Assembly (NCBI RefSeq): GCF_963676685.1
Contig: NC_092346.1
Span: 92,414,255-92,478,254 of the forward strand
Direction: 5' to 3'
DNA length: 64,000 nt
DNA from: Mytilus edulis
Lineage: Eukaryota; Mollusca; Bivalvia; Mytilida; Mytilidae
The position numbers were made by a program, and so were the translations under genes. Each line of letters begins with the position of its first letter. Positions within the stretch are counted from its first letter, which is position 1. A model generated the notes under the pieces. That model ran no database searches and was not told the DNA's origin. It saw only the letters and a list, made by a program, of their open reading frames with translations. Positions 23,501-29,945 of this stretch are shown here, piece after piece.

Positions 23501-25167
23501 ATAACAAAAAAAAACGAACTCCGAGGAAAATTGAAAACGGAAAGTCCCTAATCAAATGGCAAAATCAAAAGCTCAAACACATTAATAATGTAATTACTTT
23601 TTTTGGTAAGTTCAAACATGTACATTTAAGTATTTGAATGTCTACTGTATAAATATATTGGTGATACCGTTATATAATTTTTTTCTTCTCTTTGTATTGG
23701 TATAGAATCATAACGTATAGTAAAAGAAAGCCTGATACCTTCCACCTATCGAACACATCTAGTGAATAATCGTCGAGTCTGTCGTCATACTTATGTATGT
23801 TTATACTAGTGGCGAATTGTGGATTCTCTGAAAACAACCAGTTACTAAAGTCCTGCTGTAACTTATCGAGGTCCTCCTCTAGAGTGCCTGCAGTTAGACA
23901 TTAAATTTTACTAAATATTGGGTTTATAGTGTAAATAAATAGGGTGAGATTATTATATCAAAATAACTAGACGTAATGGAATGTTGTTTATTTTAAGTTA
24001 ATTTTTCAACTCCTTTATATATGTTCCAGACCGTATAAGTATTTGGACCGTACGCGTACGTCTGGACCGTATGCGTACTTTTTCAAAATACTCATGCGGT
24101 CGGACCGTACGCGTACGGTCTGATTAATATGATTAAGAAGTTGCGTAAGTTTATAAGTTTCAAATGCATGTAACAGATCAACATAACTTAACTCTCAAAT
24201 TAATATGGAAAAGTTCAATTGTAATTGAAATAAAAACCTAATTTTTTAAACTTTTTAAAAAAATCACGCTTATTAAATCTGTTACTATCTTGTTTTTAGC
24301 ATGTCGATCAGTAATACATTAATTGAATCATTAAATTGACGATATCGGAAGTAAACATAATGTGGAAGGACAATTATTTTAGAATATTAGAAACTTTACA
24401 AAAAAATGCAAATGCAAAGGAACATGAATGACCTGCAAACATGTAATTGTAAAATATATTACATTACTTGTGGTAGCAAGTGTCACCTTGAGCGAGAATA
24501 CCAAAATAGGATTCAGATATACAATTAAACAAACATTTAATTTCAATTGTTCATTTCTTCATTTTATCCATCTAATTGCAATGATAACAATTTATAAAAC
24601 TAAAAATAAATGTTTGTTTAAATTTAACCCATATGATCCAACAACATGTATGGTAAGCTCTTACTGGACCATATGCGTATACTCATACGGTCCGACCGTA
24701 CGCGTATGGTCGGACCGTACGAGTATACGTATACGGTCCGGACCGTACGCGTACGGTCCAAATACTCATATGGTCTGGAACATATACACAAGACTTTGGT
24801 CGGGTTGTTGTCTCTTTGACATATCTCCCATTTCCATTCTCAATTGTGTTTGTTTTCGTTGCGGTCTTATAATAACTTAATAAGTATAAACTAAATAAAA
24901 CTGGCTTCTCAAGTTAGTATATATCCTAATGAAGTTTATCAATTTAAAATCTGTGAGTGTTTTATATCTTGTTGTTGTAAAATAAAGAGATATGATCTGT
25001 AATGATGTATCGTTATACAGACAGTGACAGTTTGTGTATAAAATAGTCCACGCCTTATACTAAACATGACAACGAATACTTAATAAGGAACTAGGAAGAT
25101 GTGATAGTTTACCTTCTATATAAGATATTGTCGACAAGCACACTACAAACACTATAAGAGCTTTCAT
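2407..25167 (-). CDS. DUF885-family predicted secreted metallopeptidase-like protein, 16 exons (last exon missing)
   Basis: Sixteen exons with GT/AG boundaries join without a frame break to give about 557 codons. Exons, 5' to 3': 25113-25167, 23739-23887, 23095-23225, 22018-22153, 21493-21561, 16169-16284, 14579-14660, 13413-13580, 12557-12643, 11493-11587, 10922-11029, 10386-10446, 4752-4859, 3583-3647, 3214-3285, 2407-2576. The start is an ATG followed by a hydrophobic signal-like segment (MKALIVFVVCLSTIS). DUF885 landmarks appear in order: an NPxNFLEGP block, DGSRPGVFQVNL, the HExxPGHH box (HETNPGHHLQ), FPFYTAFVEGWALYAE, RLVVDTGLHSK, and RYITWPGQACAYKIGELK. Family members are usually near 600 residues, so only a short last exon is lacking; it is not seen between 1663 and 2406. 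The His/Glu motif suggests a metal-dependent hydrolase, and the signal peptide suggests secretion or a lysosomal location. Both are inferences; the substrate is unknown. Introns are loaded with mobile elements. Confidence 0.9.
3214..3285 (-). CDS. DUF885 gene exon 15 (RLVVDTG motif)
   Basis: 72 nt, acceptor tgtag, donor GTAAGA. Encodes RYGSEIFRACRLVVDTGLHS. R-L-V-V-D-T-G is diagnostic of the family. Confidence 0.9.
3583..3647 (-). CDS. DUF885 gene exon 14 (EGWALY motif)
   Basis: 65 nt, acceptor tttcag, donor GTAAGT, exits in phase 2. Encodes GWALYAESLGEEMGLYKDDY. With the preceding Glu codon it forms the conserved E-G-W-A-L-Y motif, whose Glu is a candidate metal ligand. Confidence 0.9.
4165..4650. 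repeat. Diverged ~28-bp minisatellite
   Basis: About 17 imperfect copies of a unit like 'ACTTTATAAAACTAATTG' plus a variable 'TACTGTGTGT' part. Copies alternate AACTTTATAAAAC and TACTTTATAAAAC. It lies about 100 bp past exon 13, in intron 13 of the DUF885 gene. Confidence 0.8.
4752..4859 (-). CDS. DUF885 gene exon 13
   Basis: 108 nt, 36 codons, acceptor ttacag, donor GTAAGG. Encodes ADFRRNGIIEKYFQAPALFP and then FYTAFVE, which continues into GWALYAE of exon 14. The acceptor is only about 12-20 nt from tandem tRNA-like repeats that begin near 4872. Intron 12, between this exon and exon 12, is about 5.5 kb. Confidence 0.9.
4872..5463 (+). repeat. Tandem tRNA-like repeat (about 1.3 units of ~440 bp)
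   Basis: The body 'cagatctaacattgttgggt…cagacgtacttata' occurs at about 4882-5014 and again at 5322-5458, about 440 bp apart. Between them, at 5199-5290, lies a tRNA-like head with an A-box-like TGGTCTAGCGGG and a B-box GGTTCGAATCC. The same family recurs at 25733-26276 and, inverted, at 26298-26870. This may be a tandem tRNA-derived SINE or a tRNA-containing satellite. No canonical tRNA fold is evident, so I do not call a tRNA gene. Confidence 0.7.
6700..8370 (-). pseudogene. Decayed RT retroelement copy, interrupted by a SINE
   Basis: On the minus strand, 7990-8370 and 7560-7640 resemble the RT fragment at 33170-33670, and 6880-7100 resembles its 3' part at 32800-33010. A SINE (7103-7443) and another repeat (about 7640-7980) interrupt it. 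No continuous reading frame survives. The open stretch at 6727-7101 is 3'-region sequence, not a gene. Confidence 0.55.
7103..7443 (-). mobile_element. tRNA-derived SINE (minus strand), copy 1
   Basis: Nearly the same sequence occurs at 59765-60105. The right end, read on the minus strand, is a tRNA-like head: 'GTGGTGTAGTGGTTAGTGCA' (A box), then a B-box-like GGTTCGTTTCC. The body contains 'ggtcagccatttatcgtccc' on the plus strand. Its length of about 340 bp suits a bivalve SINE. It sits inside the decayed retroelement, so it is the younger insertion. Confidence 0.75.
10386..10446 (-). CDS. DUF885 gene exon 12 (HExxPGHH motif)
   Basis: 61 nt, acceptor ttcag, donor GTAAAT. Encodes MSLAIHETNPGHHLQ after a short lead. 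The H-E-x-x-P-G-H-H box is the likely metal-binding and catalytic motif, and it is intact. Confidence 0.92.
10922..11029 (-). CDS. DUF885 gene exon 11 (DGSRPG block)
   Basis: 108 nt, acceptor cacag, donor GTACGT. Encodes VRPMPNDGPGGQYLTG and then ADGSRPGVFQVNLMHPDE. D-G-S-R-P-G-x-F-x-V-N-L is among the most conserved DUF885 motifs. Confidence 0.92.
11493..11587 (-). CDS. DUF885 gene exon 10
   Basis: 95 nt, acceptor ttaag, donor GTAAGT, exits in phase 2. Encodes ILARFNHIIHEEIEPKLPLM and FKNLPDLPVE, the approach to the conserved 'VRPMP' block. Confidence 0.85.
12557..12643 (-). CDS. DUF885 gene exon 9
   Basis: 87 nt, 29 codons, acceptor ttcag, donor GTAATA. Encodes MAKLGLHGSVKEAFDTIKND and ends LKTG. 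In the family this stretch follows the VERISKEM helix. Confidence 0.85.
13413..13580 (-). CDS. DUF885 gene exon 8
   Basis: 168 nt, 56 codons, acceptor ttaag, donor GTGAAC. Encodes SGWDRGSHYYTSVLQWHLSL and then TPDEVHQKGLDEVERISKEM. The T-P-D-E-V-H-x-x-G-L-x-E-V run is a strong family signature. Confidence 0.9.
14579..14660 (-). CDS. DUF885 gene exon 7
   Basis: 82 nt, acceptor ttcag, donor GTAGGT. Encodes ELRNRAKTAINSYFHSLRDV and a short tail ending LTT, joined in phase to exon 6. Confidence 0.8.
15230..15440. repeat. Degenerate ~25-30-bp tandem repeat
   Basis: Repeated 'aaagataactcgaac' units with variable spacers, in DUF885 intron 6. A looser run of related 'agataataaatgag' units follows at 15740-15840. 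Confidence 0.6.
16169..16284 (-). CDS. DUF885 gene exon 6
   Basis: 116 nt, acceptor tttag, donor GTAATG, exits in phase 2. Encodes VPSMIDHGITSRPEDFSFYS and then PFNDTLDNITTIP. It lies 120 nt downstream of the retrotransposon's left end on the minus strand. Confidence 0.8.
16404..16658 (+). repeat. Split direct repeat A1
   Basis: 255 bp, identical by eye to A2. It includes a TATA box and ends in the first two bases of the gag ATG (16657-16659), so the repeat boundary coincides with the start codon. Confidence 0.93.
16580..16587 (+). promoter_or_regulatory. Putative TATA box of the retrotransposon
   Basis: TATATAAG lies in a GC-richer context (CGGGTGGGG upstream), 70 bp before the gag ATG. 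The same box occurs in A2 at about 21037-21044. Promoter function is inferred. Confidence 0.5.
16657..17391 (+). CDS. Gag-like protein with CCHC zinc knuckle
   Basis: 244 residues starting at the ATG on the A1 boundary. The N-terminus is acidic. A helical middle (about 40-165) is followed by a basic, Ser/Gly-rich linker. A single zinc knuckle CFYCNQPGHFTRNC sits at residues 206-219 (C206, C209, H214, C219; spacing CX2CX4HX4C), which implies nucleic-acid binding in a particle. The last ~295 nt overlap the RT frame, which lies in the +1 frame relative to gag. RT may thus be made by frameshifting, splicing or reinitiation. The frame is intact. Confidence 0.88.
   Translation: MSDTGSEQDHNATGEDHHDTELTTDGAISLFTSALNNALEKQKESMINHFEARFGKSTKATGVEQTEFTFKSEGIKIQHSFNSERLDKLSAIESCIKLGNVTEVSSIISEEKEVLRKRNKILKIADKHGWDTVKEYLDSPLAENKEDASDLRAAISRAARKRNYKPYNKHDAANSGSSRGKFNSRSFFRGLSQVGGTDGVKETYKCFYCNQPGHFTRNCPQRSTPTATFSAPKFQQDQHTGKTQ
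17096..19378 (+). CDS. Reverse transcriptase-RNase H polyprotein of the YR retrotransposon
   Basis: 760 codons, uninterrupted. RT domain: KFDMKSGYHH (catalytic Asp 257), LPFGLSSAG (293-301) and YLDD (325-328). RNase H: FTDAS (Asp 491), WRELKTVE (Glu 525), YTDNQN (Asp 550) and DENYYADYLS (Asp 599), so the acidic residues are present. A C-terminal domain typical of DIRS-order elements follows: DRFADSKNS (from residue 630), GVDAFAYDW and VPPVHLV (from 670). It may be a relic of the Dam-like methyltransferase that other DIRS elements carry. The first ATG (17096) lies inside gag; the region overlapping gag does not look like RT, so the true start may be later. No integrase or protease is present, as expected for this order. 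Confidence 0.92.
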   Translation: MLVIYALLFLGLLEKETISRTINTMLQTVVPVEENLIPEAFFVALAKSVVQTESKKHTSASTAINPGISHGTVPKEVPLQPLLVHQSSSRINTQERHSNSTETDEVEYLFEFGNNYEKKSGKNLVNVKGNLKKHSSYWKNVLHANDFIMNVIDFGYRIPFFSDPPSVFLKNNRSALQHSEFVENSIQELLSKNCITEVKCTFVVNPLTVSVNSSGKERLVLDLRHVNKFVEKQKVKFEGVKEALTFVNSNSFGFKFDMKSGYHHLDIHPDHQKYLGFSWKYGDTVRYFNFTVLPFGLSSAGHVFTKTVRVLVKYWRSLGFPMVVYLDDGMGIAENFETCSKISKIVEKDLLLSGFIANTEKSVWEPVQVIEWLGFVWNFKDCTLEISTKKLRTLKEAISNLVEGNTHFTCRYIAKICGKIISMIPALGNVCQIMTKHMHMLVCCRNSWDEKILVNDYILEELKFWYFECESLSFKRIVPMNRKPQRVIFTDASQYAGAGFISNDNKIVHFMFDALDRDKSSTWRELKTVENNISCFKSELAGKFVKLYTDNQNVVHIVKKGSMKMELQEIALSIFHICLSCDIFLELEWIPRDENYYADYLSKIFDYDDWGVSTHIFTYFSSLWGPFTCDRFADSKNSKVEFFNSKYFTPDTSGVDAFAYDWSGHNNWLVPPVHLVSKCLNHMQLCGARGTLVVPKWKSALFWPILVNRFTDKFKDFVIDFREYVKPMNFFTKGSQENSIFAQKPFNSNVYVLLLDFSRY
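19443..19628 (+). promoter_or_regulatory. Array of four similar hairpins between RT and recombinase
   Basis: Four stem-loops share one design: a 5-6-bp stem and an 11-12-nt loop ending in ATGC. Arms: 19443-447/460-464 (CTGCG/CGCAG), 19515-520/533-538 (ACTGCG/CGCAGT), 19570-575/588-593 (ACTGTG/CACAGT), 19606-611/623-628 (ATTGCG/CGCAAT). Loops read (a)ggnttgaatgc or close variants. In hairpins 3 and 4 a base change in one arm is matched by the complementary change in the other, so pairing is kept. The array fills the RT-recombinase spacer. Its role is unknown: RNA processing, translation or replication of the single-stranded intermediate are all possible. Confidence 0.7.
19679..20709 (+). pseudogene. 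Tyrosine recombinase of the YR retrotransposon, two frame breaks
   Basis: The N-terminal core-binding part (19679-20101) contains RSSATIKKYKCYFKKFEKWC. The catalytic part (20194-20709) contains RYSEL (first catalytic Arg), HSLRSGG (His and second Arg, about 120 codons on), HGRW, and the nucleophile Tyr in DGYIKD. All classic recombinase residues are present. The frame moves at the A7 run (20078-20084) and again in the T/G-rich run at about 20181-20196. A middle piece (about 20088-20193) is therefore read in the third frame. Both breaks sit in homopolymers, so they may be decay or sequencing error. No in-frame AUG exists near the N-terminus. A good splice acceptor (tttgttttccag, ending 19712) precedes the conserved part. 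Confidence 0.85.
20753..20863 (+). repeat. Split direct repeat B1
   Basis: 111 bp including the AAA shared with A2. It matches B2 except for one T/C difference. It begins 44 bp after the recombinase stop. Confidence 0.9.
20861..21115 (+). repeat. Split direct repeat A2
   Basis: 255 bp, identical by eye to A1. Fused to B1 at the AAA junction, so B1-A2 reproduces the circle junction of right end and left end. A unique 113-bp spacer (21116-21228) separates it from B2. Confidence 0.92.
21229..21339 (+). repeat. Split direct repeat B2 (right end of element)
   Basis: Matches B1 through the final AAA, after which the host sequence begins. It marks the right end of the element, 154 bp from DUF885 exon 5. 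Confidence 0.9.
21493..21561 (-). CDS. DUF885 gene exon 5
   Basis: 69 nt, 23 codons, acceptor tttag, donor GTAAGT, phase 0 at both ends. Encodes LQQIKARFKKAVSQGNTY and a short tail. The tyrosine-recombinase retrotransposon ends 154 nt downstream, in intron 5. Confidence 0.8.
22018..22153 (-). CDS. DUF885 gene exon 4
   Basis: 136 nt, acceptor tttcag, donor GTATGA. Encodes YNPLNPINFLEGPHIDPDYL and then a segment ending IARIEGFPEQ. It is the paralogue of the exon at 702-840, with identical phases. Confidence 0.9.
22385..22640. repeat. Mussel dispersed repeat ('gatgtggtatgattgccaat' family)
   Basis: The sequence from 'gatgtggtatgattgccaat' through 'acggccttcaacaatgagca' recurs at 32462-32740. 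Relatives lie at 28125-28265, 35700-35990, 36285-36545 (inverted), 36560-36680 and 38600-38905 (inverted). It is high-copy and non-coding. I recognise it as common in mussel sequence; its class is uncertain. Confidence 0.7.
22707..22880. repeat. Minisatellite of 49-bp and 28-bp units
   Basis: Four units start 'ACACCATGTCGTTTACTCTG'. Three carry the full 49-bp unit with a 'cacatatttgat'-type end; one is cut to 28 bp. In DUF885 intron 3. Confidence 0.85.
23095..23225 (-). CDS. DUF885 gene exon 3
   Basis: 131 nt, acceptor ttgcag, donor GTAAGC, exits in phase 2. Encodes a helical segment beginning NAVDGYLQQLAAIPRNSLS and ending YQEGYNWK. Confidence 0.85.
23739..23887 (-). CDS. DUF885 gene exon 2
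   Basis: 149 nt, acceptor ctgcag, donor GTATCA. Encodes the N-terminal mature region, which includes NWLFSENPQFATSINIHKYD and DDYSLDVFDRW. Families with this domain begin with a similar 'W.f...P..AT..G...D' segment. Confidence 0.85.
24018..24786. mobile_element. Foldback element with CpG-rich palindromic arms
   Basis: The left arm begins TATATGTTCCAGACC and the right arm ends GGTCTGGAACATATA. Each arm continues for over 100 bp with iterated GGACCGTACGCGTACGG-like palindromes (left 24018-24125, right about 24655-24786). These CpG-rich arms stand out in the AT-rich surroundings. The AT-rich centre encodes nothing. The open frame at 24428-24880 merely runs through the right arm. Probable TIR/foldback non-autonomous transposon in DUF885 intron 1. 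Confidence 0.75.
25113..25167 (-). CDS. DUF885 gene exon 1: start codon and signal peptide
   Basis: ATG at 25167-25165 opens 18 codons plus one base, followed by donor GTAAAC. The encoded segment (MKALIVFVVCLSTISYIE) is a lysine plus a hydrophobic stretch, typical of a secretory signal. It joins exon 2 in phase 1. Confidence 0.85.
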
Positions 25168-25732
25168 GTTAGAACCTGTAAATCAACAAAAAGTACAATA
25201 ATATTTACACTATACCATTTTTGTTTGTACTTGCATTTTCTGTTTTGACATGTTATTTACGATTAGTGTTTTGTTTTCAACCCATTTTTTTTAAACTTCA
25301 TTACACATTTAAAAGCTATGTTGTGTTGCAATTGTGCATTTTATTGAATATTCCGAGACAACGAGTATAAATTACAGTCAAGTCTTTCAAAAATATGTAA
25401 AAGAGGTGACTTTATTTTTAAATCCAATAAAATAAGACGGACTGCAGTAAAATAAAAGGAAATTTCCAACCTCTTATCGTCAAAGGGGGAAAAACAACTT
25501 CAAACACATGGCATATGTATTAAAACCACAACACTAATATTTTTTTTTGGGAGATATGGCATACGTACAACCGGTTTGGTTATCAAATTGAAATTAAATT
25601 AAAATTGGCTTAGGACTGAAGCTTAGTGGTATAACTTATAGTGAATACTTAGAGTTTATTCCAATCAACAGTACTAATCATTTTTCAATGAAACATGTGA
25701 GTCGTAATCAAGGGACTGAATATATATATATA
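25168..25732. other. Upstream region of the DUF885 gene, non-coding
   Basis: AT-rich sequence 5' of the DUF885 start codon. A 5' UTR and promoter are expected here. The sequence 'ggttctaac' just before the ATG on the minus strand looks like a possible splice acceptor region, so a 5' UTR exon may lie further away. No TATA box could be assigned. Confidence 0.4.
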
Positions 25733-26266
25733 GTAGCATGGGTTCGAATCCCGGTGAGGGAAGAACCAAAAATTTGCGAAAGCAAATTTACAGATCTAAC
25801 ATTGTTGGGTTGATGTTTAGACGAGTTGTATATACATTATGTACACAGCCATGTATCACCATCATTGATGGCGATCCGATGGATACATCTGTTGTAGGGT
25901 TGTCACTGACTCAGACGTACTTATGAATATAATTATTTTCTGTGACTGTATCTTACATTAATTTGTAGGATCCTTTACTATAGATAATTTAGCTGATCGG
26001 TAACAATAACATCTTCATGCCTTATATATCATGTACTGTAGTACGCCGCTAGATTAACACTGACGTGGAAAGGTAACACATGGCCAGCGAAAGCTCTTTT
26101 TTTGAGAGCCCAGGTGGTCGTGTGGTCTAGCGGGACGGCTGCAGTGCAGGCGATTTGGTGTCACGATATCACAGTAGCATGGGTTCGAATCCCGGTGAGG
26201 GAAGAACCAAAAATTTGCGAAAGCAAATTTACAGATCTAACATTGTTGGGTTGATGTTTAGACGAG

Positions 26267-26276
<10 letters not shown>
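25733..26276 (+). repeat. tRNA-like repeat, forward copy
   Basis: Same family as 4872-5463, containing one partial and one complete tRNA-like head (complete head about 26108-26205, with GGTTCGAATCC). It is again arranged head-body-head. It ends at an AT dinucleotide run, beyond which an inverted copy begins. Confidence 0.75.

Positions 26277-26298
<22 letters not shown>
26269..26298. repeat. (AT)n microsatellite at the centre of a long inverted repeat
   Basis: About 15 AT dinucleotides exactly at the symmetry point between the forward and inverted tRNA-like copies. Confidence 0.9.
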
Positions 26299-26301
<3 letters not shown>

Positions 26302-26870
26302 TACGTCTGAGTCAGTGACAACTCTACAACAGATTTATCCATCGGATCACCAGCAATGATGGTGATACATGGATGTGTACATCATGTATATACAACTCGT
26401 CTAAACATCAACCCAACAATGTTAGATCTGTAAATTTGCTTTCGCAACTTTTTCGTTCTTCCCTCGCCGGGATTCGAACCCATGCTACTGCTTTCGCAAA
26501 TTAAATTTACAGATCTAACATCAACCCAACAATGTTAGAACTGTAAATTTGCTTTTGCAAATTTTTTTTTCTCCTCATGCCGGGATTCGAACACATGCTT
26601 TTGAGATATCGTGACACCAAATCGCCTGCACTGTAGCCGTTCCGCTATACCACACGACCACCTGGGCTTCACAATAATAAAGCTTTCGGTGGCCGTGTGT
26701 TACCTTTCCTCGTTAGTTTTAATCTAGCGTCGTACTACAGTACATGATATATAAGGCATGGAGATGTTATTGTTTCAGATCAGCTCAATTATCTATAGTA
26801 AAGGATCCCACAAATTAATGCAAGATACAGTCACAGAAAATAATATATATATACTTACCTCGATCGTTAT
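26298..26870 (-). repeat. tRNA-like repeat, inverted copy
   Basis: Reverse complement of the 25733-26276 unit with more divergence and a small internal duplication around 26490-26560. With the forward copy it forms an inverted repeat with arms of roughly 550 bp. Confidence 0.75.
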
Positions 26871-28577
26871 ACATACATTATTTTAGTAAATGTATAAACA
26901 AAAAATGCATTTATAATGATCATAGAAGACAACAGACATTTTTAACCACAATAGATGTTTAATTTCATATTAACACTTAGTTAATTTCCGATTTCCGAAG
27001 TAGTAACCGTGTATTTTGTAAAAGTTGTATAATTGCGAATGGTCGTCCCCCAAACATCCAGCACTTACATTTAGTTAATGTGTTGTTTTTTTGTTGTTGT
27101 TGTTTTTTATTCAAAGCGACAAGAATTTAGGGAGAGATCAAATTCATTCAAATATGCATAAATACTCCAGAAATTTATTCGGTTTTTAATACATAGGCTA
27201 CTTATTATAAAAACAGCCAGGTTTCTTTGTTAAGTTTTTATAACCACTCCAGTAACGACCTGGTATGTCATTGATGTGGATTTTATCTGAATCAATTTCA
27301 CAAAAGGACAACAAACAAATATTTACTAAAGTACTTTAAGTATCACTGTTTCGTGGACTGAAAACATAGCGCAGTATTTCGTAAAACGTGATCAAAATTT
27401 AAATTAATAGATTATGAAAAACTACATATTGTTAACATAAAAAAAAACTCTTTCTGAAATTAGAGATCTACAAACGGACTCAGAGTCTATTTGGGTACAA
27501 ATGAATATGACAAATGCCAGAAAGTTAATTGTTGGGAGTTATTTTCTACCTCTATCTGATAATGGCACATCCATTGAACAACTTAAAATTTCACTAGATC
27601 GGATAAACCAAAATACAAAATCTACAATCATTCTTGGTGGCGACTTTAATCTTGGGGACATCAACTGGATTATTCCATGCACTATCCCTAGCAAACCAGA
27701 TATCAAGCTCCATGGAACAACTTCTAAACATTCTAAATGAAAATTCACTGAGCAGATTGTAAAAAAGCCCACAAGGGGATACAGACCAATTGATCTTGAA
27801 CTCATCAACATACCAAGCATAGTCAACAAAGTGGAGCCTATGCCAACTATCGGGAATGCAGACAATGGTATCGTCTATGCCGATCAGCACTATTTCTAAA
27901 GCGCAACAAAAACATTACAAGAAAAACTTACCAGTATAAATAGCTTACTTGGAAAACAACAAAGAAGATGTAAAGAAACTCCCACACGTAATCAAAGGTC
28001 ATTATCACAGCCTACCGATGAACTGTGGAATACATTTACAGAAAGGCTACTTCAATCAGTCAAGAAAACATCCCCCCGTAATAAAACCACAAACAAGACA
28101 GCTTAAAAATCATGATAAAAAAGTTAAAATAGATATAGGTAGATGTGGTGTGAGTGCCAATGAGACAAATCTCCATCCAAATAACAATTTATAAAAGTAA
28201 ACCACTATAAGTCAATGTACGGCCTTCAACACGGAGCCTTGGTTCACACCGAACAAAAAGGACTACATAAAAGGAGCAAACACTGTCGGGATAAAATGAA
28301 AAAATACAAAACTTAAAAACAACATTACAAAAAGAAATGCGTAATGCCTACTGGAATGACATCGAAAAAATGATATTTGACCTACATGTACCAGTAGAAG
28401 AACCAGACAACATCAGACAAAAAACAACCTCATTCACATACATCAAAAGTATGAAAAATCAAACTATCAAAAAATGAAAAACATCACCATTTCAAAGAAA
28501 GGAGTAATATTATTACTGGACAAGATCAATCCTAATGAAGCAACTGGTTCAGATCAAATTTGCGGAACAGTACTTGA

Positions 28578-29259
28578 AGGGGCACTAGCTACGAGATATA
28601 TAAAAAAAAACTAAAGTAAGATTTTTTTTTGTTCAATCAATAATGAAAGTGAAAAAGTGAAATAATAATTCGCTTTTAGCATCCAAAATGGTTCAATTTT
28701 GTCAAATTAAGCGATAATTACTCATTCACTTGCAAGTGAATTAGTCGACCTCATTAAATCCGTATTCATGTGAACTTCAATTTAACCCCTTGCTAGAGAT
28801 TGACAACGCATGCATTGTACGTGTACTGGCCCCGGTTATTTAAAGAAAAAGAATGTCAAGAATGAAAGTGAAACTACGGTAAATCATTTGATTACTGATT
28901 CGATCCATATAAAATCACTCTTATACGGTTAAAAACAATAAGAAACATATATTTTTAATCTATAAAATAAACTCAAACAGACCTAAAAAAAATCCTATTG
29001 CACGTGTTGGTTTAATCTATTCATATCTTTATTTATGCTTACATCGCTTATATGGTCATCTGAGGTCAAATCGATAGTTAATTAGATGGCGTCTGGACTA
29101 AAATACACACGAAACGAACCTTCATATTATCTACCCCATGCTCTGTAAACTGTTTATTTTAGACTTTTGGTAGTTACGATAAATGTTTTACATTATTATA
29201 AATCAAATATGAGAATTTGAGTCAAATCGGTGACCACGAATTTGAGAGCTAGTGCCCCT
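28578..29259. mobile_element. ~680-bp TIR element inside the LINE
   Basis: The left end AGGGGCACTAGCT and the right end AGCTAGTGCCCCT are exact inverted repeats. LINE RT sequence ends just before it and resumes just after it. No coding capacity; a MITE-like insertion. The target duplication is ambiguous. Confidence 0.7.
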
Positions 29260-29349
29260 TTAAGCAAATGTCTGTCCTGTATTTAAAAAGAGAATGAACA
29301 CAATTCAATAAATTATAGACCCATATCACTCACATGCATCTATAGTACT

Positions 29350-29945
29350 AAAATTACGAAGTCTAATTTGTCAGCCGTCATCACGTAAAAACGACGAATC
29401 AAATAATTCAACTTTATATATAACTAATATAGTACAAAGGTGTAGATTAAAAATTACACCACTCCAGGCCCTTTTGTTTTCCACGTAATTAATATTGCCA
29501 ATAATTAAGAAGTTCCGGGTCGAGTCCGATACCGATACCAATAGTACATTCACCTGTTACCGATTACCTTATATGTACGTTCCACATCTGACAGGCGCAC
29601 CACCAAACGGTGTATTCAGGATTGATATGATATATAGTAATTACACGGGTCATAATCACAGGGTTGACACTACTTAATTGTCAAATTTTATTTATAACTA
29701 ATATAGGACAATGCTGTTGATTAAAAAATACTCCATTCCAGGACCTTTTGTTTTCCAAATAATTAATACTATCAATAATTGATAAGTTCCAGTTCGACGG
29801 GTTCAAACAGAAAGATTTGAAAGCAGAGAAAACTGTGTATCTTATAATCGGCATGACTTTATCAGATGACAATACTAATACTAAAATAAGGCTTGCGCAT
29901 AGTTATATACTTTAATTCAGTCACGGACCCGCGATATCACGGGTG
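29350..29945. repeat. Second insertion in the LINE, internally duplicated
   Basis: Two related stretches, about 29410-29530 and 29690-29800, share 'ataactaatatag' and 'ccttttgttttcca' blocks about 285 bp apart. The LINE frame resumes at about 29960. Origin of the block is unknown. Confidence 0.5.

Noticed and set aside
24428-24880. 150-codon open frame
   Set aside because: Its second half is the palindromic arm of the foldback element; no family resemblance.
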